Notes under the pieces: model-generated | Told to the model about the DNA's origin: nothing | What the model saw: the letters and a program-made list of their open reading frames with translations, nothing else | The model's database searches: none | Source: Akkermansia muciniphila | GTDB taxonomy: Bacteria; Verrucomicrobiota; Verrucomicrobiia; Verrucomicrobiales; Verrucomicrobiaceae | DNA length: 38,302 nt | Assembly (NCBI GenBank): GCA_945882215.1 | Contig: CAMCWM010000031.1 | Span: 1-38,302 of the forward strand | Reading direction: 5' to 3' | Shown here: positions 18,215 through 25,362 of the stretch, one piece after another | Layout: each line of letters starts with the position of its first letter | How positions within the stretch are numbered: the stretch's first letter is position 1 | Translations under genes and position numbers: made by a program

Positions 18215-19957
18215 CTATTCCTTCGCCACGCCGTTGTTCCAGGCGGCAAACATTTCTTCCACGGTCGGGATTTCCAGCGGACGCACGATGCGGAAGCCCA
18301 GCCAGGTCGCGTCAGTCAGGTACCAGATGCTTTTCGGAAGCTGCGGGTCTTGCTGCTTCCACAGCGCGTCCGAGGCTTTGCGGGCCGCGCTGCGGCAGAG
18401 TTCAGGATCGTCATCGTAGGTGCCACCTCGTGCCACATGCGGATAGGGCGTCTTCGATGGCACCCATTGGCTGCCGAGAATGGAAGCCGCAGGTGTGGTC
18501 GGTGTGTATTGGTCCAGGCACCACTCGCAGACGTTGCCGTAGATGTCATAGAGACCCCAGGGGTTCGGCTTCTTGGCTCCGATCTTCGAGTACTGGAAGT
18601 TCGGCGCGTTGTCGAAATACCACGCATATTCTTTGAGCTGCGCGGCATCGTCGCCAAAGAAATACGCGGTCTTCGTTCCGGCACGGGCGGCATATTCCCA
18701 CTCCGCTTCCGTCGGCAGGCGATAGAAATGCCCGGTTTGAGCACTCAGCCACTGGCAGTACTTGTTCGCCGCGTGCTGGGTCATGCAGATCGCGGGAAAT
18801 TTCTCGCGGCCCATCCCGAAATCCATCGGCTGATAAGGCGGTGTCGGCTGGGAGATCAGATCTTCCGGCTTGTCGGTCGGTTTCCAGACCTGACGGGAGC
18901 CGTCCTTGTTGCGGCCTTCGCTGGTGAGCTGGAACGGCTCGTACTCATCCCACGTCACCTCATACTTGCCCATCCAGAACGGCTTCAGCGTCTTCTTCAC
19001 CTGCGGTCCTTCGTCATCGCCACGGTTCTCTTCGCTGTCCGGGCTGCCCATCAGGAATTCACCGCCCTTGATCGTCACCATGCTGTACGGAGCTCCCGTT
19101 TTCGGAATCTTCGAATCATACGGCTTCATGTCGGCCTCCGTCTTTTCCTTCGAGGTCTGCACGATGAACGCGTGGATCTTCTTCACCAGCTCCAGGTTGT
19201 CCGGGTTGTTTGAGGCCGGGCCTTTCTTCTCTTTCGCAGTCAGTTTCAGATTATCCGGCCACGGCGCGCCCTGCTCGACCCACAGCTTGAGGAAGTTGAT
19301 GTCCTCCTTGCTCAAAGGCCCGCCGCTCTTCTTCGGCGGCATCAAATCGTCCTCATCCGCCGCAAGCGCCGTCAGATGATAAATCGCGCTCTGCTTCAGA
19401 TCGAATGCCACGATGTTCGGCGCGTTCTCGCCGCTCTCGAAGGCTTCCTTCTTTGTCGTGATGATCCAGTCGCCCTTTGCTTTCTCCTTGTTGTGACAGG
19501 ACACGCAGTTCTGCTCCAGGATCGGCTGGATGTGCTTCTCGAACTTGATGCGCGGCGTCTGCTCCAGCACCACACCGGCAGGCCAATCGGCACCTTGCTC
19601 GATCCAGGCCTTGATCACCTCGACCTGGCTCTTTTCCAACAGTCCTTCCTTTTTCGGCGGCATCACCATGTCATCTTCGACATCCAGCAGCAGCGTCGAG
19701 TAGATCGCGCTCTTCTTCAAATCACCCGGCACCAGCCCCGGACCGTTCTCGTTGCCCTTTTTCATGTCCTCCAGCGTGTGCATGCGGAAGTCGCCCTTGT
19801 CCTCCTTGGCACCGTGGCAATGCGTGCAGGCACCTTCGAGCAAAGGCTTCACCTGCTTGTTGAAATCAATCTTCTCCGCAGCGCAAAGCAGCGCGGGAGC
19901 CAGAGCGAGGACGGAAACGAGGGTTCGGGCGGGAAACATGGGGCGTGCGGATAGCAT
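18215..19957 (-). CDS. Exported double PSCyt1 cytochrome c / SUMF1 (FGE-sulfatase fold) fusion
   Basis: The 580-residue protein has a signal peptide (ending LLCAA, about residue 27). Two planctomycete-type cytochrome c domains follow, with heme sites CTHCH (44-48) and CVSCH (151-155) and their MPPKK ligand loops near 99-103 and 206-210. From about 290 a SUMF1 domain begins (MVTIKGGEFLMGSPDSEENRG...YEVTWDEY, then LPTEAEWEYAARAG, GNVCEWCLD and RGGTYDDDPELCRSAAR). In true formylglycine-generating enzymes the last block reads RGGSYLCH..YC with two copper-binding cysteines; here the first is Asp and only the second remains. It is therefore probably not an active FGE for the sulfatases above. An alternative ATG at 19939 gives a shorter leader. 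Confidence 0.9.
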   Translation of the reverse strand: MLSARPMFPARTLVSVLALAPALLCAAEKIDFNKQVKPLLEGACTHCHGAKEDKGDFRMHTLEDMKKGNENGPGLVPGDLKKSAIYSTLLLDVEDDMVMPPKKEGLLEKSQVEVIKAWIEQGADWPAGVVLEQTPRIKFEKHIQPILEQNCVSCHNKEKAKGDWIITTKKEAFESGENAPNIVAFDLKQSAIYHLTALAADEDDLMPPKKSGGPLSKEDINFLKLWVEQGAPWPDNLKLTAKEKKGPASNNPDNLELVKKIHAFIVQTSKEKTEADMKPYDSKIPKTGAPYSMVTIKGGEFLMGSPDSEENRGDDEGPQVKKTLKPFWMGKYEVTWDEYEPFQLTSEGRNKDGSRQVWKPTDKPEDLISQPTPPYQPMDFGMGREKFPAICMTQHAANKYCQWLSAQTGHFYRLPTEAEWEYAARAGTKTAYFFGDDAAQLKEYAWYFDNAPNFQYSKIGAKKPNPWGLYDIYGNVCEWCLDQYTPTTPAASILGSQWVPSKTPYPHVARGGTYDDDPELCRSAARKASDALWKQQDPQLPKSIWYLTDATWLGFRIVRPLEIPTVEEMFAAWNNGVAKE

Positions 19958-20397
19958 AAGCTGGCGAAGATGTCCAATGCGAGGAAGCAGCCCGCCAACG
20001 CGAATGACTGCAAATCCGGCTTCTCCACCTGATTCGTGGTCATTCGCGGCCCATTCGGCTTGGATTCGCGTTATCCACCATAAACAGTTGCCCTGCGGTG
20101 TGGCTTTAATCAGCGGTTTCCTAGCGTACCAGGAAGGCCGGCATTGCTCTTGTCTCTTTTTGTGTGGAGCCGTATCCTGAAGTCGTCCAGCACTTCAGAC
20201 AGATGAACAAGCTCCCGACGAGAACCAAGAACAAAACGGATGCCGGCAACGGCTCGTATGGCATCCGTCGTGTCATCGACGGTTGCCAGCGCCACCCGGC
20301 GCTGCCCTTCGGGTTGCCTTCAGCAAGCGATGTCGCTCCGCTCCATTCCCGCTCGTCGTCGCCTGATCCTTGGTCGTTAGTAGGCGAGAGAAAAACC
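19958..20397. other. 440-bp intergenic stretch with one repeat copy, no convincing gene
   Basis: The stretch lies between two divergent genes. It contains the left copy of a 39-bp repeat (20041-20079) preceded by ATTCGTGGTCATTCG, which echoes the TTCGTCATTC family. The frame of the downstream protein stays open back to 20164, but the added residues are basic and show no signal peptide, so the true start is taken at 20398. Promoters for both flanking genes should lie here; none is identified. Confidence 0.55.
20041..20079 (+). repeat. Left copy of a 39-bp direct repeat
   Basis: It matches 22057-22095 at 34 of 39 positions, with an uninterrupted identical core of 22 bp (20045-20066) that includes CCATTCGGCTTGG. 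The pair brackets a 2-kb unit with two genes. Confidence 0.75.
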
Positions 20398-21504
20398 ATG
20401 CGAATATGGATCTTGGTGGCAGTTCATTGGGTTGTTTTCGCCCCAGCGGTGACGCAGGGGCAGGCGGTGAACCCGAAAGGCGTTCAGAATATCCTGGCGG
20501 AGGAAGGGGATAAGTTTCCCGGCGGGCTGGTTCTTGGACACATCCCAGCCAATTCGGATGAGCCGTTGGCCGAGGTGTTCTCACTGGAGAGGGCGGCCCG
20601 GTCAATGGACCTCGCCGCCCTCAACTGGCAGAGCCAGCCGAGGCAACAGTGCAGCCAATGCCACGCCAACATGCTGCACCTCGTGGCGCGCCCCGTCTTG
20701 GCCGGTCTGGTAAGCGAGCCGCCGGAGGTGCGGCAATTGTTCGAGCAGGACATTGTCGCCCGCCGCTGGGAAAAGCACGGATTGCTCTACAACGTGGAGG
20801 CGGTGGTGGTGGCGGTGCCGCTGGCACTTCACGACCGTCAGACGACTGGGAAGCTGCACGCGCTGACGCGACAGGCCCTGGACCGGATGGTCGCGGTGCA
20901 GGAGAAGGATGGCACCTGGGGGAATACGGCCGGGGGCAAGTATGCCTTCTTCCTTCGCTACGAGCAGACGCTGTTCGCGGCCATCGGACTCGCATCTGCC
21001 CCGGATGGCTACTCGGAAACCGAATCCGGCCGCCAAGCATTGGAACGAATCCGCAAGTTCGCGCAGGCCAACCCGCCGAAGCACCTGTATGCCAAGGGGA
21101 TGCTCCTGTGGGCGTCGGCTCACGTCGAGGGTCTCGCCACGCCGGACCAGCGGAAGGCTGCAGCCGACGAGTTGCTCTCGCTCCAGCGATCCGATGGCGG
21201 TTGGGCACTACGACGCATGCTGTCCGATGATCCCAACCAACCCGCGGGCCGGTTTGCGGCTGATCTGCCCAGTGATGGTTATGGAACCGGGTTCGCCATT
21301 TTCGTTCTGCGTCAAGCCGGCCTGCCTGCCACCGACTCTCGTTTGCGCCCAGGCGTGGCTTGGTTGAAGAGCAACCAGCGAAGAAGTGGCCGGTGGTTCC
21401 ATCCCACCCTGAGCAACCGGCCAAACAATGTCTTATCCAACACCGCCACCGCTTGGGCCGTGCTGGCTCTCCAGGCATGTGGCGAGAACAGCGCGAAGCA
21501 GTAG
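20398..21504 (+). CDS. Exported CxxCH protein with terpene-cyclase-like alpha/alpha toroid
   Basis: From the ATG at 20398 the protein has 368 residues and a signal peptide (RIWILVAVHWVVFAPAVTQGQA). A single heme-type motif CSQCH (85-89) is followed by ANMLHLVARP. The rest consists of helical repeats with QW-like ends: VAVQEKDGTWGN (about 165-176), LLSLQRSDGGWAL and LKSNQRRSGRWF, followed by a helix of the TATAWAVLALQ kind. This is the toroid fold of squalene/hopene cyclases and prenyltransferases. The DxDD acid motif of the cyclases is not seen, so it is probably not a terpene cyclase. Similar CxxCH-plus-toroid proteins occur in planctomycetes, as far as I recall. It lies 27 bp upstream of a small secreted protein, inside a repeat-bracketed unit. 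Confidence 0.75.
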   Translation: MRIWILVAVHWVVFAPAVTQGQAVNPKGVQNILAEEGDKFPGGLVLGHIPANSDEPLAEVFSLERAARSMDLAALNWQSQPRQQCSQCHANMLHLVARPVLAGLVSEPPEVRQLFEQDIVARRWEKHGLLYNVEAVVVAVPLALHDRQTTGKLHALTRQALDRMVAVQEKDGTWGNTAGGKYAFFLRYEQTLFAAIGLASAPDGYSETESGRQALERIRKFAQANPPKHLYAKGMLLWASAHVEGLATPDQRKAAADELLSLQRSDGGWALRRMLSDDPNQPAGRFAADLPSDGYGTGFAIFVLRQAGLPATDSRLRPGVAWLKSNQRRSGRWFHPTLSNRPNNVLSNTATAWAVLALQACGENSAKQ

Positions 21505-21531
21505 TAAAACAAAGGTGCCTGGAACCCGTCT

Positions 21532-22002
21532 ATGAAAGCCTCACACATCCTCGCGACACTGTCATTCATGCTGACAGCTATGACGATACTTCAGGCGGCC
21601 GATGACACCGTCACAAATGCACTGGTTGGACATTGGCATGGGGGCGCTCGCATTGTTGTCGATTGGTGCAAGCAACAGCGCCTTCCCGTTGCAATCGAGA
21701 TCCACTCCGATGGCAGCGTCACCGGCAAAATCGGGGATGCCACGCTAAAAAATGGCCGGCTTTCTCGCAATCGTGGTTGGATCGGACGGAAGCTAAATCT
21801 TGCGACCGATTACATCATCACAGGAGGTCTGACCGGCTCTATCATCGCGATCGAAGGCATTACCCGTTCGAGTGTTTCGGTTCCGCTCGATTTCACTAGC
21901 AACACCTTAGTGGGTGGTGTTCACACCAGCGGCAGCAAATTCGGCGGCAAGAAGGACGGAATTTTGAGCGCTGCATCCTTGAAACTCATTCACATGGAAT
22001 GA
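21532..22002 (+). CDS. Small exported protein of unknown function
   Basis: This 156-residue protein is not recognised as a named family. It has a signal peptide (residues 1-22, ending ILQA-AD) and a mature part rich in Gly and beta-branched residues: LVGHWHGGARIVVDW, IEIHSDGSVTGKIGDATLKNGR, then alternating strands up to GGVHTSGSKFGGKKDG. The pattern, opening with a G-W pair and containing a DGSVTG turn, suggests a small beta-barrel or sandwich of lipocalin-like type. It follows the toroid gene by 27 bp and is followed by a long hairpin. Codon use looks less GC-rich at third positions than in neighbouring genes, hinting at separate origin. Confidence 0.7.
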   Translation: MKASHILATLSFMLTAMTILQAADDTVTNALVGHWHGGARIVVDWCKQQRLPVAIEIHSDGSVTGKIGDATLKNGRLSRNRGWIGRKLNLATDYIITGGLTGSIIAIEGITRSSVSVPLDFTSNTLVGGVHTSGSKFGGKKDGILSAASLKLIHME

Positions 22003-22010
22003 GCAAAGCA

Positions 22011-22053
22011 CCGAGTCAGAACCCCCGGCTGTGCCGGGGGGGGGCTGACTCGG
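22011..22053. terminator. Long two-part hairpin after the small exported protein gene
   Basis: Outer arms CCGAGTCAG (22011-22019) and CTGACTCGG (22045-22053) are perfectly complementary. Inside them CCCCCGGC (22022-22029) pairs with GCCGGGGG (22033-22040) around a TGT loop. The 17 paired positions make a very stable structure starting 8 bp after the stop. No T tract follows. It may end transcription or be a REP-type palindrome; it sits 3 bp before a 39-bp repeat copy. Confidence 0.6.
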
Positions 22054-22056
22054 GGG

Positions 22057-22095
22057 CATCCGCGGCCCATTCGGCTTGGATTATCGTTAACCCCC
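22057..22095 (+). repeat. Right copy of the 39-bp direct repeat
   Basis: Same orientation as 20041-20079. It directly follows the long hairpin and lies 17 bp from the end of the convergent dihydrouridine synthase gene. Confidence 0.75.
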
Positions 22096-22112
22096 ATCAC
22101 CCCTTGCTCATT

Positions 22113-23096
22113 TCATGCGTTAGCCTGGAAGTGCCGCTCACAGACCTCCAGCAGTCCGGATCGGGTCGTGCAGCGCCGCATCTGATTCAGAAACCCCTCT
22201 GAATCCTCCAGCCCAGGGCTGAAGAAGTTGAGGTGCTTTTTGAGTCGGTTCACCTGGTCGAGTTCACGCGTGTTTGGAAGGGTGACGGTCTCGTACAGTT
22301 CCTCGACGTACGCCAGTTTGTCAGCGGCGCTGGGCTGGAAGACGGGCTCACCGCGAAAGTGCTGCCGGATCTGATCAAACAACCACGGATTGCGAATCGC
22401 CCCGCGCCCGAGCATGTGGCCGCGCACGCCGGTCTGCCGCATGACGGCCTCCGCATCGAGATGGGAGCCGATGTTGCCGTTGGCGAGCACGGGGCAGAGG
22501 AGTTGGGTCGTGGCGGTGCCGATCAGGTCATAGCGCACACCTTCGCGATACATCTGCATCACCGTGCGGCCATGAATCGTGACCAAATCAACGCCGTGCT
22601 TCACAAACAGTGGCACCAGCGCGTCAATCGTCTCCGTGTCATCGAAACCGAGACGTGTCTTCACCGTGAACTTCACCGACACCGCCTCGCGCAAGGCTCC
22701 CAAGATGCCTTCGATGCGCGGCACATCACGCAGCAGGCCGCCCCCGGCGCATTTCTTGTACACGATGGGAGCCGGGCAGCCGAGATTCAGATCCACCGCC
22801 GCGATCTCATGCTGCTGCAGTTCCTTGGCGCTGCGCACGAGGGAGGGGATGTCATTCCCAATCATCTGGGCCACGACAGGCCTGCCCGTGGGATTCTGCG
22901 TGATCGAGGCGAGGATCGGCTTGTCGAGATGCGAGTCGGGATGCACGCGGAAATACTCCGTGTAATACACATCCGCCCCGCCATGCCGCGCCATCAGCCG
23001 CCAGAAGGCCAGATCCGTCACATCCTGCATCGGAGCCAGCGCAAGCAGAGGCTCCGGTCGGGCCAGCAGTTGATCGAGATGTTCGGTGGGGGTCAC
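22113..23096 (-). CDS. tRNA-dihydrouridine synthase (Dus family)
   Basis: This 327-residue flavoenzyme reduces uridines in the tRNA D-loop to dihydrouridine. The TIM-barrel start LLALAPMQDVTDLAFWRL replaces the more common APMAGVTD. The signature VDLNLGCPAP carries the conserved Cys107 of the GCP motif, taken as the catalytic residue; it is followed by KKCAGGGLLRD. Further FMN-contact blocks are VKTRLGFDD, VTIHGRT, VLANGNI and GHMLGRGAIRNPWLF. The C-terminal helical RNA-binding domain is present (KKHLNFFSPGL). The exact subclass (DusA, B or C) is not obvious. There is no signal peptide, and it is a cytoplasmic housekeeping-type gene among repeats. Confidence 0.93.
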   Translation of the reverse strand: MTPTEHLDQLLARPEPLLALAPMQDVTDLAFWRLMARHGGADVYYTEYFRVHPDSHLDKPILASITQNPTGRPVVAQMIGNDIPSLVRSAKELQQHEIAAVDLNLGCPAPIVYKKCAGGGLLRDVPRIEGILGALREAVSVKFTVKTRLGFDDTETIDALVPLFVKHGVDLVTIHGRTVMQMYREGVRYDLIGTATTQLLCPVLANGNIGSHLDAEAVMRQTGVRGHMLGRGAIRNPWLFDQIRQHFRGEPVFQPSAADKLAYVEELYETVTLPNTRELDQVNRLKKHLNFFSPGLEDSEGFLNQMRRCTTRSGLLEVCERHFQANA

Positions 23097-23404
23097 TGCG
23101 GCTTCTTAACCACAGCCCTCGGCACATTCACGGGAAAAACGTCGTGGTTGCGGCCAAGACGCGCCGAAACACCCGGCATCGTCGTCTCTGACAGCCTGGA
23201 GTGTCCGCGGGTTCACATCAAAAGCCGCCTCGTTTGAGCTTGCTTCAGGGGGGGCGCAGCTCGGTTCGAGGACGGCTTCAGCAGGATGCGGCGGCGAGTG
23301 ATCTCACTGTTTCGATTGGTCCAGGCAACCGTGCCTGCCAATCATCCGGGATCAGGCGTTATCCTTGCCCGTATTGCCCCAACATCGAGTTCATCTGCAA
23401 CCTT
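23097..23404. other. 308-bp intergenic stretch before the transposase remnant
   Basis: No gene is visible. The 11-mer CCTCGTTTGAG occurs at 23228-23238 and again at 23994-24004, just after the transposase remnant, in the same orientation. The shorter GAGTGTCCG also occurs near both places. These may be ends or target duplications of the decayed element, or chance matches. Confidence 0.4.
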
Positions 23405-23987
23405 TTGATGGTCCACAGGGCGAGGCGAAGCTGCTGGAGCACCTGCGCATCCTCTATAGCAAGACCTACGTCGGCCTGCTGCGCGATGAACTCGCCGATC
23501 TTCGGCCGCGCGGCATGACTGTGCTGGCCGATCAACGCATCGTGGCGGCCAAACGGCGCTTCTGCGACCTGTGTAGTTCGTGAAGGAGGTGAAGGATCCG
23601 AAAGATTATCGCTGGTGTGGCTACGCCGAGGGCCGGGCGGCAGCCGGAGAGCACAACGCGGCCTGCGCAAAGCCGCCGGCAGGCCGGTGTACGGCTGGCT
23701 GGAGGCAGGAGCGGCGGAGGCGTATCGTTGCATCCTCTTCGACGAAGGCCGGGAAGTGAAGGACGCGCAGAACGAGAAAGTGGTGGAACGCGACGGAACT
23801 GGCGCGGCTGCGACTGCGTTACTTCAGCGATGGCGCGGTGCTTGGTAGCAAGGCGTTCGTGGAGGGCATCTTCGAGGCACATCGGGATCAGTTCAGCCCG
23901 AGACGAAAACGAGGTGCCAGGGGCATCCCGCAAGCAGATTCACCGCTGTATGCGTTGCGCCGGTTGAAACTCGTGCCGGTCGGTTGA
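23405..23987 (+). pseudogene. Decayed REP-associated (RAYT, IS200-like Y1) transposase
   Basis: Fragments of one protein family are read in changing frames. Frame 1 to about 23577: KLLEHLRILYSKTYVGLL and RDELADLRPRGM, ending KRRFCDL. Frame 3 from 23580: VKEVKDPKDYRWCGYAEG. Frame 2 to about 23790: GRPVYGWLEAGAAEAYRC and ILFDEGREVKD. Frame 3 again to the stop at 23987: LRLRYFSDGAVLGSKAFVEG and IFEAHRDQFSPRRKRGAR. The order matches the middle and C-terminal regions of RAYT transposases as I know them. The N-terminal HUH part and the catalytic Tyr region are missing, and about 70 residues are deleted between KRRFCDL and KEVKDPKDYRW. At least three frame changes make it inactive. Confidence 0.72.
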
Positions 23988-24113
23988 ACCAGACCTCGTT
24001 TGAGTGTCCGTAATTCGAGGCTGGCCACAGTCCGCCCTTGCAGGCAAAAAGCCGCAAACAATGGATGTGGCAAGGAGCTTGCGGGATTGATCATCAGCGG
24101 CGAGCGTTTACGA

Positions 24114-25295
24114 ATGGCATCGAATTTTGAAATCCTGCGCCCTCTGGAGGAAGACACCTCCAGCACGCTCTATCTCGTGCGCGACAAAAAACGCGGGCGG
24201 GAATCCTGCCTGCGGAGGTTCAAGACCCAGAAACAGGAGGAGATCGAGGGGCTGAAGGAGCTTTTCATGCAGGTGTCCCACATCGACAGCCCGCATCTGG
24301 AGCCAGTGGTCGAATTCGGCACCGACCGGGAGGGCTTCTTCGCCGTGACAGAGGGGCTGCCACCGGGTGAGACATTGAGCACCATCCTGGAACGGGGCCC
24401 GCTGACCATCGCGGAATTTGAAACCGTGGCGCTGCAACTGATGACCGTGCTGGACGAGCTTCATGAGCAGGCGGTCGTGCACGGCAGCCTGCGCCCTGAT
24501 TTTGTGCGCATCGCCGGTGCTTCTGCCGCAAAGTGGCGCGTCACGCTGCATGGTTTCGGCCAGGGATTCGCCGGTCGTGACGACAGCAAGGAGGAGCAAA
24601 TCCGCGCCTATCGCTGCACCGCGCCCGAGCAGTGGCAGGACGGCACGACGCGCCGCCGCACGGATGTGTATGCCTTGGGCTGCGTGCTCTATGAAGCACT
24701 GGCTGCGAGACCACCCTTCGATGGCAAGGTCTTGAAGGAACTCCGCCTCAAGCACATCGGCCATGATCTGCCGCCCTTGCAAAAGATCGCCTCGCATGTG
24801 CCGGGCTGGATGTGCGCCTGGGTGATGCACCTGCTGGCCGTGGATCCAGAGCAGCGTCCCCGCAAAGCGGCAGTGGCCCGCGAGCTTTTTGAGCGTCATG
24901 AAGCGCCGAACCTGCCGGAACTGCCGCCACGTTCGGAAACCCCCGTTGAGATCGCGCCCACCACGCCGCCGGTCAGCCTGAATCCGCAGCCGCCCTCCTC
25001 ACCCGTCGTCCTGCCCACGGCCCATCACGGAGCACGCCATCATGCGACTTCGAGCACGATCCCCATCGCCGCCGGTCCCCATGTGGCCGCCGCCCGGGCG
25101 AAACGCCCCACGACAGTGGTGGCAGCGCCACGTAAAACGTACGCACCACCGCGCAAGCCGCCGCAGTCTGCAAAGAAGAATCTCAAGCCAATCATCGGCG
25201 TGGTGGCTTCAGTTTTGTCGCTATTGTTGGTTTTCGCGGTGACACGCTGCGGACAGCCTGCACCGAAGGGCAAAACCGAACAGAAGCGCCGCTGA
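24114..25295 (+). CDS. Membrane-anchored Ser/Thr-kinase-like protein, predicted pseudokinase
   Basis: With the ATG at 24114 the protein has 393 residues: kinase-like domain 5-262, a Pro/Thr/Ala-rich linker (265-355) and one C-terminal membrane helix (359-378). The kinase fold is evident from HEQAVVHGSLRPDFVRI, the retained APE at 170-172 and DVYALGCVLYEALAARPPF (Asp184). Catalytic elements are lost: the HRD loop is HGS (123-125) with no Lys/Asn pair, the DFG position reads HGFG (146-149), and no glycine-rich loop is present (LEEDTSSTLYLV). It should bind partners or signals instead of phosphorylating. The open frame continues upstream to 24000 but without kinase sequence. No phosphatase or FHA gene is adjacent. 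A terminator follows. Confidence 0.85.
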   Translation: MASNFEILRPLEEDTSSTLYLVRDKKRGRESCLRRFKTQKQEEIEGLKELFMQVSHIDSPHLEPVVEFGTDREGFFAVTEGLPPGETLSTILERGPLTIAEFETVALQLMTVLDELHEQAVVHGSLRPDFVRIAGASAAKWRVTLHGFGQGFAGRDDSKEEQIRAYRCTAPEQWQDGTTRRRTDVYALGCVLYEALAARPPFDGKVLKELRLKHIGHDLPPLQKIASHVPGWMCAWVMHLLAVDPEQRPRKAAVARELFERHEAPNLPELPPRSETPVEIAPTTPPVSLNPQPPSSPVVLPTAHHGARHHATSSTIPIAAGPHVAAARAKRPTTVVAAPRKTYAPPRKPPQSAKKNLKPIIGVVASVLSLLLVFAVTRCGQPAPKGKTEQKRR

Positions 25296-25307
25296 AACAG
25301 CGAAAAT

Positions 25308-25335
25308 GTGAAGCAGACATCGCTGCCTGCTTCAC
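25308..25335. terminator. Hairpin terminator between convergent genes
   Basis: GTGAAGCAG (25308-25316) and CTGCTTCAC (25327-25335) are perfectly complementary with a 10-base loop. It starts 13 bp after the pseudokinase stop and lies 28 bp from the end of the convergent DUF1111 gene, so it may serve both. Confidence 0.65.
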
Positions 25336-25362
25336 GCACCCACCGTCAAAAACACGGTTTCC

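Noticed and set aside
18215..19957. Formylglycine-generating enzyme for the sulfatases
   Set aside because: The SUMF1 domain lacks the first of the two copper-binding cysteines and is fused to two cytochrome domains.
22011..22095. Integron attC site or gene cassette
   Set aside because: The hairpin and the nearby GTTAACC and GTTATCC sequences recall attC, but none fits the GTTRRRY core with a matching RYYYAAC partner, and no integrase is present.
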